A stretch of 21,794 bases of DNA. Source: Cylindrodendrum hubeiense (taxonomy: Eukaryota; Ascomycota; Sordariomycetes; Hypocreales; Nectriaceae). Made by a program: the position numbers and the translations under genes. The DNA is taken from contig JAANBB010000577.1 in assembly GCA_014621425.1 (NCBI GenBank), forward strand, positions 1 to 21,794, read 5' to 3'. Below the pieces are notes generated by a model. It was not told the DNA's origin. It did not search any database and saw only the letters and a list, made by a program, of their open reading frames with translations. Every line of letters begins with the position of its first letter. The stretch's first letter is position 1. Below, piece by piece: positions 10,797 to 20,600 of the stretch.

Positions 10797-11618
10797 TCAC
10801 AGATGGGGCTTGGCCTCCGGTGACCTAATGTCCTCAGCCCTAGCCGCCTCGCCTTTCGGGCCGTCGTCCCCAGGTTGACCCTCTCCAGGCGCTTCCTCAT
10901 CGCTCCCAGATTTCTCACTCTGAGACCCATCACTATTGGGTCCTCCATTATCAGCAGAACCGGCTGCTGTCGCGATTCCTTCATCCCTACCGCCTCCCTC
11001 CTTTTTCGCACCTGGTCTCGAGAACCAAGCTCCGATTCCTCCCGCCCCCACAACTGCTCCTTGCACCACCCCATGAACTGCGGCCAGGCCGTAACCACCA
11101 GCCCCAGCGCTCTGCAGCGTCGCGAACAGACTGGGTGCTAAGACGCTGCCAATGCCGCTCTGCGCACCCGCCGCGATGGAGCCTTAAATATGTTAGCAAT
11201 GCAATGAAGCTGGGGACCAGATACTCGGCAGAGGGAACGCTAACCTGACACGATGCCGCTCGACCCAAACCCGAGGAGGCCTAGGACTGGCGTCGCTACG
11301 AGGAATGGTGCTGCAGCAACTACAGGCACTGCTCCAAAGGCGACTGTCCGGATAGGGTGATGGCCGGCCCAATCTACCGCCTGGTCCGTAGAATTAGCAA
11401 GCTGCATTAAGACATCATTTTGACCCCACTCTCACACTCGCGAAGTAACCGCCTTGACCTTGGTCACCTTGGCCTTCCTGGGCCTCTTGGAGCCCTTGGA
11501 GAACATCTTGAATCTCTTGAGTCTCTTGGTCCTTCTTGGCCTCTCCCTCTGATGCCCCGGTCGAGATTGACAACGAGTCTGAAGGCAGGTCGTCTGCGCT
11601 ATCATCGGGTGTCGACAT
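10797..11618 (-). CDS. IFI6/IFI27 (ISG12)-family hydrophobic protein
   Basis: I reconstruct three exons on the minus strand: 11618-11436, 11380-11245 and 11182-10797, encoding 234 residues. The introns are 55 bp (GTGAGA, GCTAAT branch, CCAG) and 62 bp (GTTAGC, GCTAAC branch, AAG). Residues 1-61 are acidic/polar with glutamine at every third position. Residues 62-160 form the conserved hydrophobic part: a first helix region around 72-100, then GFGSSGIVSGSIAAGAQ (99-115), FATLQSAGAGG (126-136) and a glycine/alanine/valine helix to about 158. This matches the human IFI27/IFI6 pattern (GF..xGI..xSIAA, then ATLQS.GA.G). The last 70 residues are acidic, glycine-rich and probably disordered. The start is the ATG at 11618 (A at -3); the frame further upstream has no ATG. 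Vertebrate members sit in mitochondrial, ER or nuclear membranes; the role in fungi is not known to me. Confidence 0.83.
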
Positions 11619-12034
11619 TGTGTGCGAATTGGCTCGTAACCTGTTTGTTGGATTGGGCTTCCGCAGAAGAGAGCTCAAAAGTGATGTGATGGATCAGGGT
11701 TTGAACGGCGGCATGTGAAAGAGAACTGAACAGAGTTGACCCCTCATAAGAATTGTCAGCTCATTCCTCGTTAATTCACAGTTACTGTATATGTTGGATT
11801 TACCGACTGCGCCATTTGCATAAAAAGGAAATCCCCCGTGTACTGCAATATTGTAACGGCTTATATCTAACCCCCCCAGCTGGAACATGATTTGATTCAT
11901 GTTTGAGCTGCCTTGTACCAAGGGTACATTAGGCTGGTATATCTACTATTTCGCCCACGACAAACGGGTGCTGGGAGTCGAACCCCGAATCACTAAGAAA
12001 CATGGCTTGCCCGAGAGGTAGTGAGATTATTAAT

Positions 12035-12300
12035 TGTTGGATTGCGTACGACACATTCGATCAGGGTCTTAGTGTTCAGTAGAGTGTGGATCTAGAAGAT
12101 GATGGTTGTATTGATCCTTGATGCTGCCTAGCCCCTCTTTTCTATGAGGGGTTTCATCTCAATCTCACGCCCCTCTGCCTAAGGCTAGGGTATTGATATA
12201 TCAGAGGATTGTACGAATCCAGTCTCAATCTGACAGTATATAAGTGATACTAATTTCTTGATATAATAATAACAAGTTTATTAATACAGTACGCAGCAAG
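12035..12300 (+). mobile_element. Possible degenerate solo LTR (Copia-like)
   Basis: TGTTGGATTG at 12035 resembles the usual start of Ty1/Copia LTRs. A TATATAAG box at 12237-12244 lies about 200 bp in, followed by an AT-rich, polyadenylation-like stretch (AATAATAACAAG, TTATTAATAC). The right end is not defined. No partner LTR, polypurine tract, gag or pol is seen within the window. A tRNA-like T-arm string lies about 50 bp left of the start. The call rests on layout only. Confidence 0.25.
12132..12151. repeat. 6-bp stem, 8-nt loop hairpin
   Basis: CCCCTC at 12132-12137 pairs with GAGGGG at 12146-12151. A related CCCCTC and a CTAGGG word recur around 12170-12190, giving a loosely nested inverted arrangement inside the LTR-like segment. 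This resembles an LTR or transposon terminal structure but is not diagnostic. Confidence 0.5.
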
Positions 12301-12304
12301 GTCA

Positions 12305-12318
12305 TTGTCTGCAGACAA
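12305..12318. repeat. 14-bp perfect palindrome TTGTCTGCAGACAA
   Basis: The sequence equals its own reverse complement over 14 bases. It sits immediately to the right of the LTR-like segment. It could be part of a terminal inverted repeat, a dimer-binding site or chance. Confidence 0.6.
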
Positions 12319-12770
12319 CAATGCCCAAGACAGAAGGATTGAATTGAGGACTCGAGGCAAAGATATATTTGTAATAACTCTATTATTCTCATTTCTATAT
12401 TTTCTGGTACTGAGCGTGGTATTAAGTGAGTGATATTGAATAAGGCGAGTGGAAAAGTAAACAGATACTGGCTTTCTCAAGGTTCTGTGAGTGGAAGAAG
12501 GTTACAGTTATTTTTTCCAAGATGCTGCTCCTACTAACGAAATGTTCTCATGATGGAACTATGTCAAAATTGTGTTGTCTCTGGACTCGGAGCCTCATCC
12601 ACCTCCTTGGGATCCAACGTCTGTTGTTTGTGAGGAACGCGACTTCCTAAAGTCAAGTAGAATTTCTACATTTGGGTGATCTTCACCCACTTGATCGCTC
12701 AGTGAAGAGTCACTCGCTGCATGGGAGCTTCCAACACCGTTTGGGCTTCGACGAACTTGGTGGAGACAAC

Positions 12771-13231
12771 GATGTCCTCTTGACGGTGCTCATGCGTACG
12801 CTCACTTTTCCTTTGGTTATTCCCCGTTTGGTATTGAAACTAGGGAAAAACATTCCGATCTAGCATGTCGGCCCACTGACTGACTTGTGTGCTTCTCGAG
12901 GCAGCCATGAGCCTCAATAATTGGCTAGAAAAAGCTCTTCTCCCTCATGTGGACCGTAGTGAAGTACCGCAACTATACGAAAGACTTCGTCGTCGGTCTT
13001 GTTCCTGTTGCTGGAGACTATGTTGTCGGAGGGATATTGCTACTGGATGGAGTGAGCTTCGGTGTGGACTGCGAAACTCATCATATGATGCAAGAGGTCA
13101 TCGAGCGTGACTTCAAGCATTACACAGTCTTGGTTGTTTCGCACAGGTTGGACATGATTCTAGACTTTGACAGAGTCATGGTCATGGACCAGGGCCAGAT
13201 CGTCGAGGTTGGCAACCCAAAGGCTTTGTCC
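12771..13231 (+). pseudogene. Relic of an ABC transporter of the C (MRP) class, internally deleted
   Basis: The right part (13034-13228) translates to the end of a nucleotide-binding domain. It shows a Walker-B-like ILLLDG with the catalytic glutamate changed to glycine, and a D-loop region GVSFGVD. THHMMQEVIERDF follows, then an H-loop VSHRLDMILDFDRV and MDQGQIVEVGNP. This is the pattern of the second NBD of fungal ABC-C pumps. No Walker A, Q-loop or LSGGQ-type signature precedes it. About 200 bp to the left, LLTVLMRTLTFPLVIPRLVL (12786-12845) resembles the first helix of the ABC-C TMD1. The two pieces are in correct order but everything between is missing, against about 1,300-1,500 residues in a normal protein. 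The reading frame past 13231 is unrelated. I read this as a dead, collapsed gene; the TMD piece is the less certain half. Confidence 0.7.
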
Positions 13232-13635
13232 GAACGACAAAGACTAGGTTTGGCGAGTTCTAGAATGCTGGTGGTAATTAGAAAATGGGTTGCTACGGGG
13301 CTATTCACAAGAGTGTTAACAGAGAGGTGTAGAGAGGGGGAATGGCTGGGAAGAGAGGCTGCCCGGAGGTTCAGGGGGGCACAGGTCAGATGTAAGCTAT
13401 GAATTCAAAGCTGAGTTAATGGTCATTTCCCTCATCCTCAAGGCGTAACAAGCAAGACATCACAATCCTTCGAATCAAACAAATGGGCCTCAACAGCTTT
13501 CGATTTTTGACAAGTCCTCGCTGATATTACAAAACTCCCACCAGTCACCCATCGAGCCCAATCTAGATGTGATCAACATCCCTTCCCATCCCATTCCATC
13601 TTTGAACCATTCTCTTTGTACCGCTCTTACATCCT
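13232..13635. other. 3' flank of CWC22 and end of the relic island
   Basis: The open frame of the relic runs on to 13402 but its translation matches nothing. From about 13410 the sequence is the presumed 3'UTR of the minus-strand CWC22 gene. No other feature is supported. Confidence 0.5.
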
Positions 13636-16219
13636 TCAGCTTCCCCGCCGTCCTCGCTTTACCGGAGGCGGCGACCTCGACACGCTGTCGCTGTACCGTC
13701 TTCTCTTCGCCGGTACCGGGCTGAGCGACCTCTTGTTATCTCCACGCTTGGGTGGGCTCGGCGATCGCGTGTATGAGTCTCGCCGTCCACCGTTTCGGGC
13801 AGGCGGCGGGGACCGCGAGTCGTATGAGGGTGACCGGCTGCGCGGCTTCGGCTTGTTCCGTGGTCCGCTGCTCACAGAGGAGCTGTTTCGGCGGTACGCC
13901 CCCGGGCCAGGCTTTCCAGTTGGTCGCCCGCGTTGGGCAGGGCCAGCTGGAGGCTTGTCCCGTCCTCTTGCGGGAGAGGGAGATCGGCTTTTCGAGGCAT
14001 ATGAACCGCTTCGCGACCGCGCACGCTTGTTCCGAGGCGCGGGCGAGGGTGACCGGCTTTGGGAACCGTAAGATCCGCTTCGAGCGCGAGCTCGTCTGGC
14101 GGGAGGGGTACGTGACCGGCTCTTAGACGAGTATGAACCACTACGAGCCCGCCCACGTCCACCCCGAGGTCCCGGAGAACCTAAACGGCCACCACTACCC
14201 TGACCTCTTCGTTGAGGACTAGCAGAGTATGAACCCTGGCTACGTCCACGCCCGCGTGCGGGGGGAGATCTAGAGTAAGATCTCGACCGCGATGAGCTGT
14301 AAGAACGAGCCCGTCCCCTGCGTGATGGAGTTCGCGATAGTGTGCGGCCTCGTTCAGCGTCGCCCTTGCGAGGCGATCGTGATCGTGACCGCGAGTACGA
14401 AGACCCTGTGTAGGAAGAGTAGCTCGACACGGAATCGGAGTCCGAGTCGGCGGCAGGTGGTGCTGGCAGCGCTGGCTTAGGCATGTTCTGAAGATACTCT
14501 CGCATCTCCTCAGTGAGAGCACCCATGCCAATACTGGTGAAGTAGTTGATGGAGAATCTGATATTGCGTGCGCTGTCCCTGGGGAACAGGCCCTCGAGGT
14601 TAGGCCGCAGCGTCTCATCCGTCATTCGCGCCCTCAGCTTGGGCATGCCAGTCTCCTCGGCAATGTTCTGGAACAGAATCTTGATGAAGATACGGCTACT
14701 TGACGTGGTCTCGTCCTCGTTGAGGTGGATGACAGAGAGGCAGTGCCAGCCAAGGGCATCGGAGGCGAACATGTGACCGAACAGCATGGCGATGTTGCGC
14801 AGCTTGTTGTTTTCGTAACGGTGGATGGTCTCGTAGTACTTGACGAAGGCCTGCTCAAACAGGTCGCACCACAACCGGTTAATCTTGGAGAATCGCTCTC
14901 CGATTAGGCCGAAGAACTTGGTGTATGTTTTCTCCTGAGAGCAGCACTCGATAACCATGGATGGAAGCTCCGCCTCTTGACCCGCGGGGAGGTTAATCTT
15001 CATGAGCTTGTGGACTGCTTCTTCGGGGTCGGCACTGGACATGATGGTGAGGTAGATGGTTCTCCGCAGGTTGACCAGGTCGGCGTTGGACTGGTCTTTG
15101 ATTTCCATGGCTTTGGTCTCCTGGTCCTCCTCTTCCTCATCCGAGCTCTCGTCTTCGTCGTCGTCATCGTCGTCGTAGTCACTGCCCTCGCCAAGGATTT
15201 CGGCCTTGAGCTTTTTGTATGCATCCTCGTGCTCCTCCCACTCGGCATCGAACTTGAAGATGTTGAGTCCATCCTGCACATCAACTTCTCCGTCCAGTTC
15301 CACTCGGTGGGTGATCTGGTCCTCCTCCTCGACAAGATCCAGCTCCTCTTTGACGGCCGGGTTGTCCTTGAACTTGTCCTTGCGCACCTGGAATAGGACC
15401 TCGATCATATACTGCGTTCGCTTGTCGATATCGGCCTCGTGAAGAATGTTTCGGAACTGGTCGAAGACAGCCATGGCGATGGACGGCTGCATCTCTTCCA
15501 GAAACTGTCCGACCTCCCGGCAGAATCCGACCGCAATCTCAACGCTGTCGTCGGTCGGCTTGTGCAACAGTAGGAGCAAGATCTGGCCGGCCAGCATCTC
15601 GTACTGCACCTGCTGGTTGATGAGGTGGGCGAGGAATGTCGTCGAGGAGAGGCAGACGGCCTTGTCATTACGCTTGAAGCCCTTGCGGAATTGCATAACG
15701 ATGCGCTTGACCAACAGTTCACCAACCTGGGGCAGCTTGGTGTTGACAATGGCGGCCATGGCGGCGTAGATGGGAGTGAAGGGCAAACTGGCAGCCTGGG
15801 CCTTCATAATGGAGCGGCAGAAGAGGCCGCGACCACGGATCAGGTTCTCGCCAAACAGCTCCGGCACAATGTACTTTATGTTCGCCGTGTTGACCTTGTT
15901 GATAAGACCGTTGATACTCTTCTTGAGGGCCTCCCAAGCCATGCGCTGGTACTCCTTGCTCGTCTTGTCGGTGATCTGGGCCTGGAGGGCGCGCAGGCGT
16001 GCAGGCGGGATGTAGGTGCCGCCGGATCGCATATTGAGCAGCTTCTCGTACTCGGCCTTTGCGGCGGCCTGCTTCTCCTCCTCGGTGCGGACTGGGACGG
16101 GAGCGCGAGGAGGCGATCGCGAGCGCGCGGCCTTGGAGGGGCGATAGGAGTCGCCATCGCGCTGGGCGCCGCGGTCGCGNNCGCGACGGGGGGATTTCGA
16201 CCTCGCCAGACGCCATCAT
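13636..16219 (-). CDS. CWC22: Pre-mRNA-splicing factor CWC22
   Basis: Spliceosome component needed for activation before the first step; in organisms with an exon-junction complex it also recruits eIF4A3. From the methionine at 16032 the frame runs 798 residues without an intron. The conserved core opens with RSGGTYIPPARLRALQAQI. A MIF4G domain covers about 25-220, with WEALKKSINGLINKVN, a RNDKAVCLSS region and FRNILHEADIDKRTQYMIEV. An acidic run of D/E lies near 285-308 and an MA3 domain near 317-440. The last 270 residues are RS/SP dipeptide-rich, as in metazoan but not budding-yeast Cwc22. The frame continues upstream of 16032 with family-like sequence (TEEEKQAAAKAEYEKLLN, preceded by RS repeats). 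It lacks an ATG because two N bases at 16180-16181 break the connection to the likely start (ATGATG, 16219/16216). Confidence 0.95.
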
Positions 16220-16689
16220 CGCGACGGGGGACGCTCGTGGTCGTTGGTAGCGGTGATGTGGTTTATGTCGTCGTGGAGGCAGCCAAAACCATCCTCGCCC
16301 GTCGTCGAAAGAAGAAGTCAACGTTGGTTGCTAGCTTGAGGCTGGGAAAGGCTGCCGTCGCGACCGCAGGTAGGCGACAGGAAGGAAAAAAATACGGTGC
16401 ACGGGCCAGCGAGGCTGCTCTGAGCTGCTGCTGCGCCTCACGTCGATGAGGACATGTGGTGTGGCGCACACATGTGGCGGGTGCTGCAGCGCGCATGCAA
16501 TCTATCTGTTCCCGTCACCTCCTGAAATCGCGTCTAATAATTTTGGACAGGCTGGAGGTACCTGTCGTTTCGTACCATCTGTCCGTCGAACCCTCATCCC
16601 ATCATCAACATCACCTTCACAACCACACTCCTTTTCTCCCTCTTCTCCTCCCAGCTGCACACGCTCGCTCGCCCAGCGCAACTTCGACA
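16220..16689. promoter_or_regulatory. Shared divergent promoter of CWC22 and DPM2
   Basis: The two genes are transcribed away from each other from this 470-bp stretch. On the DPM2 side a C/T-rich tract (about 16600-16670) precedes the start, as is usual near fungal transcription starts. Open frames here on both strands have no recognisable product. Nothing else is seen. Confidence 0.55.
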
Positions 16690-17171
16690 ATGGTAATTAC
16701 CCTCCGTCTCCCCTTCGGTCCTCCCGGCCCCTGGCCTTGAATGAGACCTCCCCGCGCCGCGAATCTTCAACAACCCCTCGGCTTAAGGTTTCGGTTTGAC
16801 TGACCTCTCCTCGTCTCTGTAGTTGGACAAAATCGTCGGCCTCGCCATGCTCGTGGCCGCCTCTGTCGTCTTCCTCTACTACACCATCTGGACACTGCTC
16901 ATGGTACGTGAACTGGTCTCTTCTCCCAGTCAAGAGCCTCCCGCCTTCGCGCAATCGGCAAACACCGACTAACATCTCTTCCCAGCCCTTTGTCGATGGC
17001 GACCACCAGCTTCAGAACTTCTTCCCTCCCCGCGTCTGGGCCATCCGAATCCCCGTTATCCTCATCCTCCTGGGCTCCGCTGTTGTGGGCTCCTTCCTGG
17101 CCATGGTCATGATCCGAAGCAACAGGAAGAAGGCCGCCAAGGCCAAGGCCGCGGCCAAGAAGAAGAACTAA
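16690..17171 (+). CDS. DPM2: Dolichol-phosphate mannose synthase regulatory subunit
   Basis: Small ER membrane subunit that stabilises the Dpm1/Dpm3 synthase making Dol-P-Man for N-glycans, O-mannosylation and GPI anchors. Three exons (16690-16692, 16823-16903, 16986-17171) encode 89 residues. The introns are 130 and 82 bp (GTAATT and GTACGT donors, TGTAG and CCCAG acceptors). The first coding exon contributes only the ATG. Two hydrophobic segments are seen: about 5-28 (LVAASVVFLYYTIWTLLM) and about 47-71 (IPVILILLGSAVVGSFLAMV). They are separated by the conserved PFVDGDHQLQNFFPPRVWAIR loop. The lysine-rich tail ends KKKN, which fits the KKxx ER-retrieval pattern. Length is close to human DPM2 (84 residues). 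Confidence 0.93.
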
Positions 17172-17663
17172 ACGACGTTGGACGTCGGTGGATATACCAT
17201 GTAATTATCAATTGCGGCGGCCCTGGACATGCTCGTACCAGGAAGAACCGCCCATTAATCAAGCGTCGGACCCTCGCTCAACGGGTGGATTGAGACATCA
17301 CGTCCGGCGCGTCGTCGCTCGGCACATTCAAAGAGCTGGCTACGAAGAAATGGGTATCTAATCTGTTTCTATATTTAATAAGGCCTCTGGGCTGGTCAAA
17401 ACAAAAGTGCTGTCCTAAGATCACATCTCCCCGTACAAGCAACGTGTCCAACAGGCCAGAATCAGACAACTCCAACGGGACCCAGACTCGAAGAGTGAAC
17501 GCGAACTCAGCTATCCGTGCTTCGTACCAACCACTAATCCTGCCCAATGCCATTAAAATAGCCCGAGCAACCGGAAATCATTCACTGGTACTCCAGAGAG
17601 GAGAGCAAAGCCAAGCAATACGCATCTCAAGTCCATACAAGCGCTTCATCCCTATTGCGCCTC
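17172..17663. other. Convergent 3' intergenic region between DPM2 and the BCAS3-like gene
   Basis: It holds the 3' ends of two genes facing each other. Open frames at 17278-17764 have no family resemblance. No RNA gene or repeat is seen. Confidence 0.55.
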
Positions 17664-20600
17664 TTATACTCGCTGGTCCGCAAAGTCGAGGACCTCGCAG
17701 TCGTCCTCAAAGAAGCCATCCTCACCAGGGCCGTTCCCTTGGGCTCCACGCCGTCTTCTCGTAGTCACCACGATCTGCTCCTCGTCCCCGTATTGCATCA
17801 CCCGCTCCATGGCAGATTGGGGGAGAGCAATATGGTCATCAGAACCGCCGTAGTCTTCCTCCGCCACTGCTGGCAGTCCGAGGTCCAGTCGAACGACAGC
17901 GATGTCCTGCCCAAATGCCCAAGCCCCTGAGCTCAACGACCCGTGAGAGTCGCCAGTTTCCGCGGGTTGCCCCTTCTTCTTCTTCTTTGACTGTGTCTTT
18001 TCCTCCGGACTTGTATTAGCCAGGATCTGTGATACCATCTCCAACTGGACTGCCGTGCCCCGGTTGTATTCGCACAACGTGACTCTCCTGTCAGTGTGGA
18101 AGGGCTGATACGGGGCACTCGACTCTATCTCGGCCTGGGGGATCGAGGACTCCATAACTTGCTCCGCTGGGGCAATGCGTGGTCGCGCATTCAAAGTGAG
18201 CGTATTTCCTGCATCCATGTCACGGTCTGACAGGTCAAGGATCTCTTCCTGAGCCCCCAGGTCCATCATTTGTCGGACAGCGGGGGCTACGAGATCGTTG
18301 GGCAAAGCCGGCACGTTGTAGTCCTGGTATCTGCTCGCTCGTGTTACCCGTCTACCGGATTGGACAGAGGAGCGTCGAGTCTTGCAGGAAAACGTTCGCA
18401 CGAGACCATCTCCGACCACGAAGAGCGCGTGATGTCTCCGGCTCTTGATCCAGGCCACACAAGAAGCCGACGGTAGCGCGGAACTTGGTGGCAACGAGAC
18501 CCGATTCTCACCCGTGTGCCGAAGCTGGTTCAAGGCTGTCCCGGTCTTGCCGAGCGAGCTGCTGATACTAGCAGCGATAACTCGCCCGCCAATAGCTGCC
18601 GAGTCCTTGAGAGTGCTTCCTGTTACACCGGGGATATTCGCGCTGCTGCGGCGGGGACGTGTCACGAAAGGTTTCGCGGCTTGGTATGCTGCACCAAAAG
18701 CGCCTGACGCGATGGAGACTGCCGAGCTGGATGGCTCGGGAGTTGCAGTTCCACTCTCTGGAGCAGCCTTCCGGCGACGGGGTGCTGGCCAGATAAATGC
18801 GCTCGATGGCATATCGAGAAGATGAACAGTGCCTCGCTCCGTCACCATTGCAATACGCTCGCCCGATGCCTCGGTCCAAGCGACGTCGACGATCCGCGCA
18901 ACAGTCATTCTTGAAAACTGGGCAATCTGGCGAACCTGTGGTCCGGTATTGGTGTTGGGAGCGACCGTCGCCTGCAGAGGTGATGACCTCGTATGCTGGA
19001 TACGGAAGAGGTCCCACACTGTTTGCACATCTCCTTTGCTGCTAGCTGTGAAGAGTGCCAGAGACGATGGCGAGAACGAGAGAAAGCTGCATCCTAACGG
19101 GGTTATAAACGTCGTCAGGGGATGAATCGAGGCCGAGGATGTAAGAGACTCGGCATCAACGATCGAGACCAGCCCTAGCTCCTTGGACACGGCTTGTCCG
19201 GATGATCCATGAGTAGGAGGGAACTGACTCGGATCTCCATGAGGAGACCGAGTGCCAGCCCAGTGCTGAGGAGGGGAGCGGGCTTGCTGAGGCAGCGATT
19301 GAGGGCCGGATGACTTATTCCAGTACGAGTTCCAGGCCTGCAAACCCTGCTGTCCAACCCACTTGGCGCCCTGAATCAACTCTTGGGTCGTCTCGCGCAT
19401 GATCTTGTTGACAACACTGTCCGAGATTGGCAGGTCCACGGAGGCAGAGATCTGAGGCAGCTGCGGGGGTGTGATACTCGACAGCCCCGGTGCCTTTCCC
19501 AAGATAGGGAGAGGTACATGCGCTCTGAGTGAAATCTGGGACGATGGCACTGAAGGGCAGTAGGCAATCCATCGGCCGTTGAGGGTGAGGATTGGGGTGT
19601 GCGGGCTGGGTCGAGACGGAGCGGGCGAGGCGCGTGCCTTATCAGCCTCCTCAGGCACATCACCGCGATAGCTTTGTTGAAGGCTGGCCCATAGCTTGCC
19701 GACACACGTAAAGATGTGGCCGTTTTGGCTCTCCAGAAGCTGGAGGTATACCCAACATTCACCAGTGAGACCCGAGCATACAACGATCGTCCCGGAATCT
19801 GCGCGGATTGTAAATGCGCCGCTAGGTTGGGGAGGTCGGAAGATGGGGTTGGTGACGGAGATCTCATGGTTAATCGGTATCTTCGGTGCTTGGAGCAGCA
19901 CATCAACTGGTTGGTTCGTCTTGAGAGAGTAGATTTCGACAGAAGTCTGATAAGAGTCGATTGGGGAGCTTGGTCGACCCTGGAAACCATCTTGCTGGGT
20001 GAAAACTGATCGAGGGCTTGTCGTGCCGTCGGGCTTGGGACTTGCACCGTCATCTTGAACGGAAATCCCTGGCGCCGAAGGCAGAACAGGGCCATGGAGT
20101 ACTACCGCCACAAGAGGGAAGAGTGATTCTTTGTCACCATCCACAGTCCAGGGGAGGATCTTGGCATGATGAACGCCTCCCCTCAACCCTTTGAGACTGC
20201 CAACGGGTTCCAAGCCTCGTTTACCCACAGCATAGACATCCAAACCGCCCTCGTAGCCCGCAATAACAACATTACCAGGGCCACCAGGGAAACCAGAGCA
20301 CTCCGGGAGCTTGTCAAAGCCAAAGAAGTAGCCTCGTTCACCTGCCTTGATGCCCGAGTTGGATGTCATATTGAGATCGATATCAGGCGCACCATAAAAG
20401 TGCGACTGGGGTTGATGGGGAAGTGGTGGGTGAGATCCTATCCGGGAGGCCGGGAAAGGCGAGTTCACTGAGCCGCGGCGATAAGACGTTGGCAGATGCG
20501 GCGGGGTTTCGGGCGACTGATACTGTGCCTCCATGTGGAAGCTCAAAGGTCGTCGAATGTTGTTGGGCGGGGAGAAAGAGGCCGGGGAGGGGCTCATGTA

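Larger units (their letters stand above)
11619..12770. other. Gene-poor, partly AT-rich island
   Basis: No intact gene is supported. The stretch from about 11900 to 12500 is AT-rich with stops in all frames. It carries a tRNA-T-arm-like string (11971-11987, minus sense), an LTR-like segment, a hairpin and a 14-bp palindrome, listed separately. Together with the adjacent ABC relic it suggests old transposon insertion and gene decay. Confidence 0.55.

Noticed and set aside
11415..11678. Start of the ISG12-like gene at 11678
   Set aside because: The first codon there is TTG, not ATG; the ATG at 11618 is the first in frame and has A at -3.
11940..12040. Intact tRNA gene suggested by the TTCGA-type T-arm
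   Set aside because: No D-arm, no matching 5' acceptor strand and one T-stem mismatch; at most a fragment.
13616..14071. Plus-strand open frame rich in L, R and G
   Set aside because: Antisense of the CWC22 RS-rich tail; SR codon repeats create long open frames on the opposite strand.
14977..15396. Plus-strand hydrophobic open frame that looks like membrane segments
   Set aside because: Antisense of the acidic D/E run and MIF4G-MA3 linker of CWC22; GAC/GAG codons read backwards as valine and leucine.
18445..18825. Plus-strand open frame within the BCAS3-like gene
   Set aside because: Antisense to a continuous 1,095-codon exon with propeller-like motifs.
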